The notes: generated by a model from the letters alone, not told the origin. DNA of 64,000 nt from Shinisaurus crocodilurus (GCA_021292165.1 CM037878.1:239535546-239599545), one strand, 5' to 3'; positions 1 through 12,645 are shown, numbered from the stretch's first letter. Translations and numbers: made by a program.

Positions 1-249
1 TTGTCGTTCTGGCAATGAACAACAAAGCCTTGGAAATGAAATGTCTGAATTAAACAGCAAGACAAATTCAAATAACCTTAATTTCTCTTGTGCCATTGTT
101 CAAATCCTATTTTGCCTAGCCATTTAGGTTGGGAATACTAGAAAGCAAGAGAGTGTAGCATGATCTTTACCATTAATACACCACTACCACCTCCAAAAAC
201 TCAATAGACCAGGTCTCTCTTCTATTCCAACCTCCAAGACGCCACCTTT

Positions 250-420
250 TCCGCTCTGCTATGCATAAGGCCCCAGGTTCAACCCTGGACAGCTCAAGGT
301 AGGGTTGGGAAAGACCTCTACGTGAAACCCTGGAGAGTTGCTACCAGTCAGTGTAGACAAAACTGAACCAGATGGACCAATGGCCTTACTAGGTATGCGG
401 AACCTTCCTATGTTCTTACA
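250..420 (+). mobile_element. tRNA-derived SINE, 5'-truncated
   Basis: A B-box-like GGTTCAACCC near 275 follows a tRNA-like TGCATAAGGCCCC stretch. The body continues with phrases typical of a common squamate tRNA SINE (CCCTGGAGAG, CAGTCAGTGTAGACAA, TGGACCAATGG) and ends in CTTCCTATGTTCTTACA. The A-box end is missing or degraded. The 40415-40567 copy looks like the same family. Family assignment is from memory. Confidence 0.7.
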
Positions 421-449
421 ACTGCATGCATTGGGTTGGATGAGCACTT

Positions 450-1342
450 TTTAAAATGTAGAAGCTCACAAGATTGTGTCCCTCCCTATTTCTATGCACG
501 TTTACTATAGGAAAGAAAAATCACATTTCCTAGTCATCACATATTGTGATTTTCACAGAAATAGGTGCGGTGCGGGGCAAAACTTCAGAGGTGACATACT
601 TTCATTTTTGAAAACCTACCACTTTTAAAACTGGACATAGAATACAGAAAAATTAGCTCAGCTCTACAAATAGGTCCACAAAATTACTAGTCCACAAAAA
701 CTTTTAGTGGTCGGCTTGCCCTTGTTACCTATGATAGTCATTTCAACAAGCTCGGTGTGTGTGTACCACTTGCTGGGGGTCTCAGCAAACCAGTTTTAAA
801 AAATGAAACTCATATTTTAGCACCTTTTTTTCCTTCAGCCCTGGAAACATAAACAAAACCAGTGCCATATTATGAAAATCACAGGCTTGGGCTAGACTGT
901 TGAGAAAGGCCCCTTTAACTGGAAAATGTGTAAGGAAAAGTTAGTGTGTACCAGCACCACGCTATGAAAATTACCTAGTGCAAGGCCTATTTAGTCTGTT
1001 CAATAATCCAGCCCTGATCAAAACAGCCTCAACTTCCACCATCAGAACAAAATAAATCAAATGCAGGGCCAAGTACAAATATTCTCAACTGTTCCATAAC
1101 CGTTCTGTGATTCACCGGAATGGACCCTGCAGAATACCAGTGGTATGAAGACCAGTTTGAGGACTTCTGGCCAATAATCCCAGCAACATTGGTCACTTGG
1201 AAGAGATTCTTATCTGTGACAGAGAACTATTTCTAGATGCGTATACACCATTTTGAATGTTACACTGGGGACACTGAACCTGGAATGAATGTTTTAACTT
1301 TATTTTTTCATACTTACCATGTCTTGAAACCACATACCTTAA
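450..1342. other. No recognisable feature (450-1342)
   Basis: AT-rich sequence with no coding-like reading frame, no terminal repeats and no repeat family I recognise. If the minus-strand exon at 16.9 kb is real, this is probably intronic. Confidence 0.4.
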
Positions 1343-1350
1343 TACATAAA

Positions 1351-2035
1351 CAGGGCTAGCACCACCCTCTACTGTGCCCTTGGTACCGCTGCCAAAGCCC
1401 CCTGCCAACAGCCACCCCCACTACCATTGAAGCCCCATTTCAGCTGCATGCCTGCCACCCACCCCCACTGCTGAAGCTGCCCACCCGGCAAAGCCCCCTC
1501 CCCCCACCAACCAGGCAGCCAAGCCCCACTCAAAGCCACCAGCACCCCCTGGCCAAGCTGTCCGCCTGACAGCAAAGTGGCCAAACCCCCCTCCCCTCTG
1601 TGTTTTCTTTACCTGGAGCAGCAGCTCCCCCTACTCCTCGTACCTGGCCCCTGGCAAAGCGCTACAACACCCAGCCAGACACATAATTTCACTTACATTT
1701 TGAGTAGCAGCAATCCCAATCAGATGCTGCCAATCTGAACCAATCGGCCACTGAAGGCACAGGTCTGGCATAAAGCCCACCCTGTGTCTTCATTGATTAT
1801 GCCCTCTGCAGAGGCAGTGTCTGATTGATTTAGATTGCTGCTACTTAAAAGGTAAGTTAAAAAATATACGTTTTTTAAAATGGGGCACCAGAGGGCCTGC
1901 AGGCTTGCCCATGGCGCTTCTCAGGTGGGTGAGGAAGAGGAAGAGGAGGGTGGCGGCAGGGGCATGGATGGGCCTTTTTGATCCCCTGGGCCCTTGGCAA
2001 CTGCCTGCCCATGCCGACCTCTGACACTAGACCTG
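1351..2035 (-). mobile_element. Non-autonomous hAT element with GC-rich interior
   Basis: The element starts CAGGGCTAGCACC and ends ACACTAGACCTG, imperfect terminal inverted repeats of CAGG-CTAG type. It is flanked by TACATAAA (1343-1350) and TACATAAT (2036-2043), an 8-bp duplication with one mismatch, as expected for hAT insertion. Read from the right end, the first ~70 bp resemble the left end of the element at 39705 (shared CAAGGGCCCA and GGCCCAT segments), so both are probably one family. The interior is C-rich, and its short frames on both strands are low-complexity with no transposase signature. Confidence 0.7.
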
Positions 2036-2043
2036 TACATAAT

Positions 2044-4350
2044 GTATATGCTTACATAGATTCAACATTTCAGTCTGGAGGGCCACAGATTCCCTACCAC
2101 TGCTCTAGAGGATTCACTAAAAAGCATATATAAACATGGCGGAAATAACCAAATTATTTGTATAGGTACATCTGGGACAATATTTAGAAGTCTTAAGCCC
2201 ATGGACAAGCTCATATGTGAGCACCGTCCGCATTTCAGCGAGACCATGATGGTGCAATATACAGCTGCAAAACCAGCACTGCATGTGTGGGGGCCCGTGC
2301 ACAAACTATGACCCCTTTAAAAGGCTATGACAGCTCTGTGGAGCACCTACAATGATAAATACTTCCAGTGGCCTCCACATGGTTTGTCATGTTTAATGCT
2401 CCTTAATTGAAAGCCCATTACTACACATTCAAATTTGACCCCACACCAATAGGATGATCTGGACATTGTAGTGCAACAGTTGGTACCTATGATACATAGG
2501 TAAATGATGTGGCTGGCACCATAGCAGACGATCTTTGAATTACCTATTTCATTGTTCATTGACAACTGGGAGGACTCAGAGCCATTGCTAGAGGCCAGAT
2601 GAGACCAGTCAGGAGGACCACAGCTTCAAGAATGTTCTCAATCACTTGGATACCATGATTCCATCTTAACATAACTCTAGACTGCAAGACCTGAGGGTGC
2701 ATTAACATATGTTTGGAGAAGCTTTTGTAACTTACTCCAGGATCACAAGATAGAGCAGGCTATAAATGGAATACAATTTTTAAAACCTAGCCTAAAGTTT
2801 GTCATTCAGTACATCTCGCCTTAAACATCTGCCATCAAGTGCAGGCAATACAATATGAGCAATATTCCAAATCTGCTAGAATATAATATAATAAATCTAG
2901 CTGTGTCATTCTTTGGCTTTTGAAAGCCCTTGATCATTTAACCAAGTTATACTTTTGTGCCATACCAACAGACTTGGGAGAACCTTGGCTTACCAGAATC
3001 AAGGAGTATTATTCAGTGTTCTCATAGTATAACAAATACCATCGCTTTGCTATTTGACTTTTACATTTTAAAAATATATATATATTTTCCAATATAAAAT
3101 CCATTTTTAAGAGAAACCCTCCATCACCATTTGCTTTTATCAGTTCATTGGATTCCAAGAGTTTTTCCTTAATACCTGAATGAATTAAATCCAGAGAATA
3201 GCCTTACCTATGAAGTTAGCTAATCAGGTATTTATCTTTTCATTAGCTACCGGTACATTCTCTCACCAAATTACTGGATTTTTAACATTCTTTTCGCAAT
3301 GTTATAACAACCTAAGCATTTCCTTTAATTTATTAGAGTCATGTTTCTGATACTGTAAAGTCTCAGCAGTTGGTTTCTGCCCCCTACCACAATCATGCTG
3401 CCTAGAATAGCTAGTTTTAGAATAGCCTCATATTATAGTCATCAACTACCGGTATTTCTTCTGCCAGTTTTCCAAGAATCTATACTTTTTAAAATATACA
3501 TATTGCTTTTATTATAAATATTTCTACCTGGTCTTTCTACACCAAATTCATTCCAAGTAGCTATATACAGAGATAGGCATACCTATAGAGCACAGAGCCA
3601 AATTTTCAATATGCAAGTTAGTGCCCTATGTGATGGTAATTCAGATAGAACTTTAGCTCCTTTGGGATCAGCTCACAAGACAGCTTTGCTCTATGGAAGC
3701 AGTCTCAACCGTCCTCAGGAAGCACTCATGTGGGCAGTGTTAAACTTGGTACTAACAGATAAAGCTAACAGCAAGTCCAGCTACTGAGATAATAGGAATT
3801 GCTGTACCTGCTCTGTCAGTTCTCATATTATGTTTACGCTTACATGGAGATGGTCAGAAGTTGGGACTGCTCACATGTAGAAGAAGGCTTTAATTGAGAG
3901 GGCCCTCAGAAACATGGCTTGCAAAAGCACATAATGGACCTTAATACAGGTGCATGGAAAGTCGCTTGGGGAGGCGCAAACAGAATAATAGAAGGCGAGA
4001 GTGGGCAATGTGACATAGAAAGAAAACTCAGAAGACAACAGAATGGAATGGGGGGAGAATAAATCCTTTCTGATAGCACAGAATTGTCATTCCTAGTTAT
4101 GAGAATATCTCAATATCAAGATCTATCTCAAAGCTCATCAGGTTTGACAGGTAGGCAAAAGGTAGCGAGTGCTATTCCTTCAATACCACTTCCCTACTTC
4201 TTCTCCCATTGCCTCAGGGAGAGAAAGGGGGTGAGGACTGTCTGTTTTTCCAAACCTGATCATGCCTCCTGCTCCCCCAAACTAAGAATATCCTCCAGGC
4301 AGGAAAAGGGTGTAAGTAACATTTTAGACCAAGGTGAGCTATTTTTGCCA
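2044..4350. other. No recognisable gene or repeat (2044-4350)
   Basis: Mostly AT-rich, with a short (AT)n run near 3072-3088. A scrap at about 2062-2110 (ending ACCACTGCTCT) resembles the end of a palindromic element but is too decayed to delimit. No splice-flanked coding segment was recognised on either strand. Confidence 0.4.
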
Positions 4351-4352
4351 CG

Positions 4353-4378
4353 CACACACACTCTCTCTCTCTCTCTCT
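4353..4378. repeat. (CA)n(CT)n microsatellite
   Basis: A short CACACA run passes directly into a CT dinucleotide run. Confidence 0.9.
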
Positions 4379-4758
4379 TATGCCACACACATACACCCCT
4401 GCAGTGCCAAATATTTTTTAATAATTTTTTTTTATGGCATCCATAGTGGCTACAGGGCACCAACAGGGTCAAAATTAGCTTACAAACAAGCTAATTGTGT
4501 CTCGTTTGGCACTGCATTAAGTGCTATGGACATTTTTTAAAAAAGAATTTTGGGTAAATTCATGTGTTGGACACTCCTGTTTTAGACTCTCAAGTACCCA
4601 GAATTTTTCCTCCTCTTGAACCTGACTCCTGAAGGGGGCTTAGAGGGATGTAGAAGTATCAGAAACCTATTGCCCACACACACACACAACCCATGAATGC
4701 TTCAGGAGAGGGACCAGAGGCACTGCTCCCCCACATGGGGCATCTGTTGGTGGAGGCT

Positions 4759-5776
4759 CATAGAATTATAGAATAGTAGAGTTGGAAGGGGCCTACAAGG
4801 CCATCAAGTCCAACCCCCTGCTCAATGCAGGAGCCCAAGTCAAAGCATCCCTGACAGATGGCTAGATAGTAGGTTCCATTGGCATATTGCCCTAACTGTC
4901 AGGAAATTTTTCCTGATGTCCAGGCAGAATCTGGCTTCCTGTAGCTGGAGCCCATTATGTTGTGTCCTGCAAACTGGGATGATCGAGAAGAGATCCTGGC
5001 CCTCTTCTGTGCGACAACCTTTCAAGTACGGTACTTGAAGAGTGCTATCAAATCTTCCCTCAGTCTTCTCTTCTGAAGGCTAAACATGCCCAGTTCTTTC
5101 AGTCTCTCCTCATAGGGCTTTGTTTCCAGGTCCCTAATCATCTTTGTGGCCCTCCTCTGAACCCTTTTCAGTTTGTCTACATCCTTCTTAAAGTGTGGTG
5201 CCCAGAACTGGATGCAGTACTCAAGATGAGGCCTAACCAGTAGAGGGGAACTAGTACTTCCCGCGATTTGGAAGCTATACTTCTATTAATGCAGCCCAAA
5301 ATAGCATTTGCCTTTTTTGCAGCCACATCACATGCTGGCTCATATTCAGCTTGTGATCTACAATTTGAAGATCCTTCTCACTTTTAGTATTGTTGAGCCA
5401 AGTATCCCCCATCCTATAACTGTGCATTTGGTTTCTTTTTCACTTGGCATTTATCCCTATTAAATTTCATTCTGTTGTTTTCAGCCCAGCACTCTAGCCT
5501 ATCGAGATCACTTTGAATTTTGTTTCTGTCTTCCAGAGTATTCGCTGTTCCACCCAATTTTGTCTTATCTGCAAATTCTCATCCAAGTCATTAATAAAAA
5601 TGTTGAAGAGCATTGGGCCCAGGACCGAGCCCTGCAGTACCCCGCTCATTACTTCTCCCCAGTTTGAGAAGGTACCAGTACCACTGATAAGCACTATTTG
5701 AGTCCGATTCTGTAACCAACTGTGGATCCACCTGATAGTTGTTCCATCTAGCCCACTTTTAGCTAGCTTGCTAATC
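4759..5776 (-). mobile_element. CR1 LINE, 5'-truncated, degenerate
   Basis: Read on the minus strand, this covers the reverse transcriptase palm region through to the 3' end. The 3' end carries the CR1 hallmark: GGTTGGACTTGATGGCC, then CCTTCCAACTCTA and a terminal TTCTATAATTCTATG octamer-type repeat. Upstream, the text around GAGGAGAGACTGAAAGAACT and CAGAGGAGGGCCAC is the familiar CR1 C-terminal coding region. Several frameshifts and stops are present, so the copy is dead. The 5' (right) edge abuts the palindromic element at 5777. Confidence 0.88.
5494..5776 (-). pseudogene. CR1 reverse transcriptase fragment
   Basis: Conceptual translation shows IRWIHSWL, then [20 protein letters not shown], which matches the conserved reverse transcriptase block GVPQGSVLGPLLFxIxINDL upstream of the catalytic aspartates. 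The next block should read FADDTKL but is disrupted by a frameshift near 5575. This polymerase relic has no remaining function and lies in the CR1 at 4759-5776. Confidence 0.85.
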
Positions 5777-5896
5777 AGGGTGCAATCCTATACATGTTTA
5801 GATAGAAAAAAGTCCTAAACCTTCTAGCGTGGCTAGCTGAGGAATGCTGGGAGTTTTAGGACTTTTTCCTGTCTAAATATGCATAGGATTGCACCC
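5777..5896. mobile_element. Palindromic (foldback) MITE
   Basis: Left arm AGGGTGCAATCCTATACATG and right arm ATATGCATAGGATTGCACCCT are inverted copies. The arms continue through TTTAGATAGAAAAAAGTCCT and its complement, leaving a short loop around 5830-5845. The same element occurs at 20150-20305 and 26396-26521. No coding capacity; the mobilising transposase is unknown to me. Confidence 0.85.
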
Positions 5897-7650
5897 TCAA
5901 TGTCCAAGGTAATGGAGATAGTGCCTGCCCACCACAACATTGTCCCCACATATAGTACTTTACTTTTCCCATAGAAATGAAGGGCAGCCATTCATTTACA
6001 TGGGGTAAAGTCAAGGCTTGCATTCAAGGATACCACTGTGTGTGTGGGGGGGGTTAAACCTCTGTTTTTGGTGATCTCAGTGTTTGGAGTAAAAAGTATG
6101 GCTTGCTCTCCTTCAAATCTGCCCTAGATGACAGCCCATTTAACATGTCTCATAGAACTCAATAGAAACCAATCTGTACAGCCCTGCCCTGGGATTGTTT
6201 TTCTTCACCACAGTGCAATGGAATGTTTCACAAATGAGACACAATGCTGGGAGCTGACTGCTTATAAGCAAGAGATTCTGCCTATAGGCCCAAACGGGCA
6301 CTAAATGATCTGTAAGTGTTTCTTCTGTGTAATCCACAGGAAATTTATTCTTGCTAGGGGGAAGGGGAAACCCTCAAGTCTCTTCGAAACTGAGAAGTAC
6401 CATACCTTTATGGGTTTTCTTAAAATATAATAAATCATCTTAAAATATGTCTTCAATTTGTGGAAACTCAACACTGTTTCATGACTAGTGAAGCTTACTA
6501 TTATAGAAGTTGCAAACTCCAGCTTTAGGACTATCAGCCTATCCTGGTCATCTATGCTTAGCAGCACATATTCACACCTCCCTGATAGCATTCCCTGTTC
6601 AAACAAGCAGCTCCCAATTATTTCCTCATCCTCAGTTATAAAGAACTAACGCAATCTCTTTAGATTCACTTTCACAATACCCTTTTCATTTGACAAAATG
6701 AGTCTACGTTACACTTTACTGCAACTCAAACCTGAGCTGAGATGATTCATAGAACTTGTACTTCATCTGTATCAGGCAACTTACCCCTTATCTGCTGCCA
6801 AAATATAAGTGAATCCACATTTACGCAGTTGTGCACAAATTCTTGGCAGTTGTGCCAAGAATCCCATCCAAGACTTTGTGGCGTTTTTCCTCATGCCATC
6901 CTAGGAACCTGGGAAAGTCTGACTTCTTATACATTTTCCCTCAAAAAATCCCCCCACCCCGAAAACGAATTTCCCATGCAGAAACACATAATTACGGTAC
7001 TTGCCCCCTTACTGAAACAGTACTGGAGCACAACTCATGTTACACATTGCTTGTGCAGCTGCAGAAGAACAAAGAACCAAATACACAAATCAGGTAGACG
7101 ATACACGCACATATTAATTCCTTTCATACCACAAGACCACAATGATTGTATAAAGGCACCTGAAAGAACATAATTGAGGGTACATGGTCATACTAGTTCA
7201 GCTCATATATCACAAGAATGATGGCAACTTGTAGTGTGGCATTTCTCTCATTAGGTGCAAGGGTGCTAAATTTCATGGAGCATCCTAGTATTAGCAGAGA
7301 AATATGATCTTCATTAAAGCAGGGCCATGTTATCATGCAAAGAAAGGTTCCAGTAGCACTTAGAGAGTCTCAGAAGTTTCAGCATAGACACTGCAAAGGG
7401 ATTACAGACCAAATGCAACTTCAACTTAACACTGCGTAAACCAAAAAAGTAAAGTCCATTGATTATAATTAAACCTAACACATTCTCCATCAATTATCTT
7501 TCTCTCCCCCCGCCCCACATCTAATTTCTTTGTATTCCACATCCCCTATACACTTTGGATCAGTCTTTCACTTGGCAGACCACGTAGTACAAAATGGTTC
7601 CACTGCCTTTACTAATTGTGGAATTCTTACATGGATCTTTAGAAACCAAA
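5897..7650. other. No recognisable gene or repeat (5897-7650)
   Basis: A 143-codon plus-strand frame (6742-7173) shows no domain, no splice context and no family resemblance, so I do not call it a gene. A short G-run lies near 6041-6053. Confidence 0.4.
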
Positions 7651-7652
7651 TA

Positions 7653-7829
7653 TTTCATAGATTTCATAGATCATAGAGCTGGAAGAAGCCTACAAGGCTA
7701 TCGAGTCCAACCCCCTACTCAGTGCAGGAAACTAGAGGAGGGGTCTCCCATCCAAGTAATAACCAGGCCTGACCCTGCTTAGCTTTCCACGCTCAGACAA
7801 GCTGAGCCAGCGTGAGCCTGTATAGGCAT
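7653..7829 (-). mobile_element. 5S rRNA-derived SINE with CR1-type tail, copy A
   Basis: On the minus strand the head matches the 5S rRNA internal promoter: GGAAAGCTAAGCAGGGTCAG, then GCCTGGTTATTACTTGGATG and GGAGACC (A box, intermediate element, C box). The 3' half switches to GGGGTTGGACTCGATAGCCT and ends in repeated ATCTATGA-like octamers, as in CR1 3' ends. Copies B (35623), C (36237) and D (58886) share this chimeric plan. Confidence 0.88.
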
Positions 7830-8149
7830 GATAATATTTTCTTGTATCCTCTCTACAATCATTCAGTCTCATAAAGAAATCTATATTCATACTTTATTGT
7901 TCCTCATTCACTACTTCAACTTCTTGTTTAACAAACAGCCCCAGCCTGCTCCACACGGCAATGAAAATATTAAGGGCCTTGTGTCCTTGGAAGTGTCAGC
8001 ATAGAGTTGTGCAGGTATTTTATTTTATTTAAATCAATAATCTACTGAACCTACATGGGCTCAATGCAGATAATGTTTTAAAATAAGAATATCAGCAGGA
8101 TATGATATACACATTTTTGAGATAAATATACTGTAGCCTTCCTCTATCT

Positions 8150-8267
8150 AGTATCCTCCAGATATTTTGGACTGGAACTCCCATCAACCTCTGTCAGCAT
8201 GACAATGGTCAAAAATGCTAAGAGTCATAGTCTAAACATCTGGAGGGCACCAGCTTAAGGATGGTTG
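8150..8267. mobile_element. Palindromic MITE, 'CTCCAGATGTTTTGGACTACAACTCCC' type, degenerate
   Basis: The left arm contains CCTCCAGATATTTTGGACTG and AACTCCCAT; the right arm contains GTCTAAACATCTGGAGGGCACC. This is an eroded member of a foldback family also seen at 19660, 25255, 35385, 39610 and 63965. Confidence 0.8.
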
Positions 8268-9180
8268 ATATACTGCTAAAACTAGGGGAGGTGTTTCTGC
8301 ACAAGTTGTAAGTGCAGTTCTTTCCCATAAGAACACTCTTACTGCAGCAAAGTTCCTCTGTTCTAGCATTCTGTCTCCAATACTGGAGAGCTATGTATCT
8401 CTGGAAACTCACATGTAGGGAATGAAGGCAATGGCCTTGCCTTCTAAAGGTTCCCTATAAGGCCCTGGCCCCTAGAGGTCACTGAGTCCAGACTTCCCTA
8501 GGACTCCCCAAACACCTGCTACCACCATCTTATTTGTAGAGCAGTAGGACTCTCTTTAGCTCCTTAGCTGTGTACTTCAAAACCAGTATGTTCAGTGAGA
8601 TATGCCAACCTTCAAATCCACCCAGACCAGAATATACACGTTTAAAAGAATAATGTATTTATGTAACAGGTCAACATTCAGAATAGTCATCTGGTAAATG
8701 GTAATAAACAATGTTTCTAAAACTTAACACATCTCGGCCTTCAATAACCTTTCTCCCTCTCTCCTCATCCGCCCTCCACCCCTCATTCTACTAACTCTGG
8801 CCCCTAATCTCTCTCACTGTCTTTCTCCATCCTAACTTCAGCAATTCACTCTGACCTCACCCTTCCAACTGATTTTTTCCAATTGACACCAACTCCACTG
8901 ATCATTCCATTCTGGCCTCTGCCATCAATCATTCCTCCACTCACTCTTCTGTTACAGGCCTTTTCTTATTTTCCTCAGCATCTGGTACTCAACAGTTACA
9001 CTGCCTTCTAGAGAGGAGGTTCTAGTTAGTTTTCATGGTTTACAGCCAATAATAGATCTATCTTTCATGAATGCATTTGTTTATTGTTTTGAAGCCATAT
9101 AACCTAGGGGTCATCACTACATCCTGTGATAGTAAACTCCTTAAATTAATCACTATTAGAGTGAACAAGTACAGTACTTC
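8268..9180. other. No recognisable feature (8268-9180)
   Basis: Contains a C/T-rich stretch at about 8745-8960 and otherwise unremarkable sequence. Confidence 0.35.
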
Positions 9181-9239
9181 CTTTGACAGCTGCTTCAGAC
9201 CTGAATTTAACTTCAGCCAGTGGCCTGAAGCTCCAATAT

Positions 9240-10009
9240 TACAGTGCTGAATGGGGTACATTTGCCCCTGAAGGACCAGGTTCGCAGCTTGGGAGCCATT
9301 TTGGACTCTCAGCTGTCCATGGAGGCTCAGGTGTCAGCTGTGAGCCGGGCGGCGCTGCATCAACTCCATCTGATACGGCAGCTGCGCCCCTACCTTCCTA
9401 ATCATCTGCTTCCATCAGTAGTTCATGCCTTGGTCTCCTCTCGCCTAGACTACTGTAATGCACTCTACGTGGGGTTACCCTGAAAGATGGTTCGGAAGCT
9501 ACAGCTGGTACAGAACACCTGGTTAAAGGCAGCCGCCGGCGGGATCAAATCACCCCAGTGCTCAAGGAGCTGCACTGGCTACCAGTTGCTTGCCGAGCCA
9601 AATTCAAGGTGTTGGTTTTGACCTTTAAAACCCTATATGGCTCTGGTCCAGTTTATCTCAAGGAGCGTCTCCAGCAACACCAACTAGGCCGCTCAACAAG
9701 ATCTGCCACAAATGGCCTTCTCCTTGTCCCTTCAGCCAGAGCAGCTAGACTTGTGGGGACTAGGAAAAGGGCCTTTTCTGTGGCGGCCGCCATACTGTGG
9801 AACTCTCTCCCGAGTGACCTCTGTTATGTCCTCTCTCTGCTGAGCTTCTGCCGCTCACTAAAAACATGGCTGTTCAGGCGGGAATATGGGGTGGGCTAAG
9901 ATTTTAAAATTGTATACTGTTTTAATTGTATTTTATCCTGTATTTTATCATGTGTGCATCTCCCAGAGTGGCTGGTGTGCCAGCCAGATGGGTGATAAAT
10001 AAATGTAAC

Positions 10010-10010
<1 letters not shown>
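9240..10010 (+). mobile_element. L2-clade LINE 3' end, copy 1 (inactivated)
   Basis: The frame at 9244-9483 and the one at 9558-9899 together match the C-terminal part of the L2 polymerase seen intact at 18346-19086. A single-base loss near 9480 and a ~12-base deletion near 9521 break the frame. The 3' end GCCAGATGGGTGATAAATAA plus an ATC repeat is the L2-type tail. The copy is 5'-truncated at about 9240. Confidence 0.88.

Positions 10011-10041
<31 letters not shown>
10011..10041. repeat. (ATC)n microsatellite at L2 tail
   Basis: Trinucleotide run directly after the LINE 3' end, probably derived from its tail. Confidence 0.9.
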
Positions 10042-10042
<1 letters not shown>

Positions 10043-11130
10043 GAGAAATAACTCTATCCATTCTCCTTGTAATTCTTAATTTTATAAACCTCTATCATGT
10101 CCCACCAGTCATGTTCTCGTTCCCCAAACTAAAAATAGAAAAGAAACCCCAAATGCTTTGCTTGTAAGGAAGGTACTCCACACTCTTCATAATTTTAAGG
10201 GCTCTTTTTTTACCTTCCTAGGTCTATAATATTACTTTTGAGAGGGATCAATCAGAACAGTATATGGTACTGAAAATGCGGCATCATAAATTGCAACCAC
10301 CAAGAATGCCTATTTACATGCCTTTAGTACTAACACTCATCCCATAGAGACACTACATTTTAGAGGGTGCTTAGCCTTCAAAATGGGATAGGCATGCAGG
10401 AGGGAGCCCCCTTTAAGTGTGTTGTGCCCAAGCTTTTGGTACAGACTCAATACTTTAGATATTCTGTTGAAGCTCCATTTTTAAAACCTGGTCTAATCTG
10501 AAGAAGCTCTTATCTAGTATCTTTTATTCTTAATAAAACATTTGAGATGAGGGATTTTTTCCAGAGTAGTCATTTTGATGTCAGTGTTTCGTAAAATTCT
10601 CAAATCATTACAGAATCAAAATAATGAATAATTTGCCTTTGTTCTCAATTATCAGTATTTAATTATTTATTTCTCAGTTATCTGAAGCTGAAGAGAATTT
10701 CAGAACTTCACACTACTGGCACAAAAATATTAAGTTGCAGTATTTTTAAAGCTGGCTACTTTTAGATATTCAGTATGAATGAACAGACATTATTTAAAAG
10801 AGGATCAAACAACATGTAACACTTTGGCTTTGTTTTTTGTTTCAGCCACCCAAAGTAGCTGCAGAAAATGACAATCTGGAGTGAACGTTCACATGGGCGG
10901 GAAGGGACACTTATCAGTTCCTCTACAGGCCTTTTTCCTTACCAAGATTGCTCCCTCCAAGGTGCTCTTCACCCTGTGGGGAAATGGGTTAAACATTCGT
11001 GCCACAGAGCATCATATATAGTTTGACCCTTAGATGTCCCTACAACACCAAACATGGGGTACATTGTTGCTTATGAAGTCAAATATTGTACCTTTTATTC
11101 TGAAGGGCATGAGAGTCCTTATTATACTAG
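10042..11130. other. No recognisable feature (10042-11130)
   Basis: AT-rich sequence. No exon-like segment or terminal repeats seen. Confidence 0.35.
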
Positions 11131-11132
11131 GC

Positions 11133-11322
11133 AATATCCAATGTGACACCACCACTAATGTAAATTACATTGTACTAGCGTAAACGACCTCTAGCACAAC
11201 ACCAACAGAGCTTGCTGGTGCAACAGGTTTCCCTGGAAAACCCGACTGATCATCAAGCGCTAATGGCGTTGTGCTAGTGCAACGTAATTTACATTAGCGG
11301 TAGTGTTGCATTGGATACTGCT
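11133..11322. mobile_element. Foldback MITE with ~50-bp terminal inverted repeats
   Basis: The left end AGGCAATATCCAATGTGACA and the right end GTGTTGCATTGGATACTGCT are inverted copies. Pairing extends through CTAATGTAAATTAC and GTAATTTACATTAG on each side, giving arms of about 50 bp around a ~75-bp centre. No obvious flanking duplication and no coding content. Confidence 0.8.
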
Positions 11323-11659
11323 CACTCCATGTAAGTCCTTCTTGCGTTTTCACTACGATAGAGGTTGTCTTACTAGTTGACAATGGTTGGGATCCACTAA
11401 GCTATTCTGGGTGTGTCCAAGGACCTGGACATGCCCCATGGATTTTTTCTTCTTTGAATATCAGGCTCCAAGCTGTATCACATTGGTTTTGAAGGTCCCT
11501 TCAGTTTAAAAAGCAGCTTGCACAAAGACTCTTAGGGTATGCAGTATTAGCTGTGTCACTCTTTGGATCCTGGCCAGGAACTAGAAGTTCCTGCACTTGG
11601 CAAGCAACACTTCATACATTACAGTTTAACTGGTACACTGGCTGTCCATCATCATCAAG

Positions 11660-12040
11660 GAGATTTTTAACCCACCTTTCAGGGCGCACAGCTCTCATAA
11701 GGCAGCTTACAATACTACAAAAATATGAACATAAACTTATAATTAAACACACAGACACCAGTAGCAGCAGCTAATTATTTTTAAGCACCAAATGCAAACT
11801 GGAACAAATGAGTCTTCAGGGTTTTATGAAAAGCCAGCAGTGATGAAGCCATACATGTATCCATGGAAAAAGAGTTCCAAAGGTGTGGGGCCACCACTAA
11901 GAAAGCCCTGTTCCTAGTGCCCACCAACCTAATAGATCTTGCTGGTGGGCCAGAAAGCAGGGCCTCCAAAGCTGATATTAATGCTTGGGTAGGCTCATAC
12001 AGGTGTAGGCAGTCCTCCAGAAAACATGGTCCCAATAGAT
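11660..12040 (-). mobile_element. LINE (L2-like) 3' fragment, minus strand
   Basis: The minus-strand translation contains RLVGTRNRAFLVVAPHLWNS followed by LLAFHKTLKTHLF, the same C-terminal motif order as the L2 frame at 18346 (RLVGTRKRAF, then WNSLP, then a basic LKSWLF-type end). The 3' side at 11660-11720 has an L2-type tail in reverse complement. It belongs to a different subfamily from the 9240 and 18336 copies. Confidence 0.7.
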
Positions 12041-12087
12041 ATTAATGTGACTCTCTCTGTCTCTCTCCCCATCCCTCTCTCTCATCT

Positions 12088-12645
12088 TGTTAGGCTGCCT
12101 TTCTGGACAAGGTCCTCTCAAGGCAGTGTACAACAACACATACCACTGAACGAACACAATATAACATTACTAAAACTTGTAAAATTACAAAAATAAGCAA
12201 CAACATTTAAAAGTATAAAACAGGGCATAAAATAATTGTCACAAACCACAGCAATAAAGCAGTAAATCAGCTGTATATCCAGTAAAATAAAATAAAAAGT
12301 ATTAAAAACCTTTTGGAAAAGATAGGTCTTCAAAGCCTATTTGAACTCCCAAGACTGTTTCAACCATACATCCTTTGGGAGGGAGTTCCACATAGTAGGG
12401 GCCACTACTGAGTAGTGCCAGCCACTCTAACTGATCTTAAGGATGAGCCAGCAAACAGGGCCTCTGATCGTAGTTCTTGTGGGAGAGCATTCCACAAGAG
12501 AAAGTCACAGGAGAAAGCCCTTTCACACAACGGGCCTCTGCAAGTAATGGTGCCCTCAAAAGGGCTTCTCCTGCGCATCTTAATAGCTGGGCAGGCTCAT
12601 AATGAGACAAGTGGCCCCTCAGATAGCCAGGTCAATTGGCAATGA
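12088..12645 (-). mobile_element. LINE (L2-like) fragment, minus strand
   Basis: In reverse complement, 12375-12400 gives a VVAPTMWNS-like segment, the antisense of the conserved polymerase C-terminus. The left edge (GGACAAGGTCCTCTCAAGGC) is the antisense of a LINE 3' end. The right part (12430-12640) reads as antisense upstream polymerase or 3'-region sequence with many stops. Its arrangement parallels the 11660 fragment next to it. Confidence 0.6.

Noticed and set aside
4084..4446. 120-codon frame next to a microsatellite
   Set aside because: Translates the (CA)n(CT)n repeat into Leu/Ser runs. No support as a gene.
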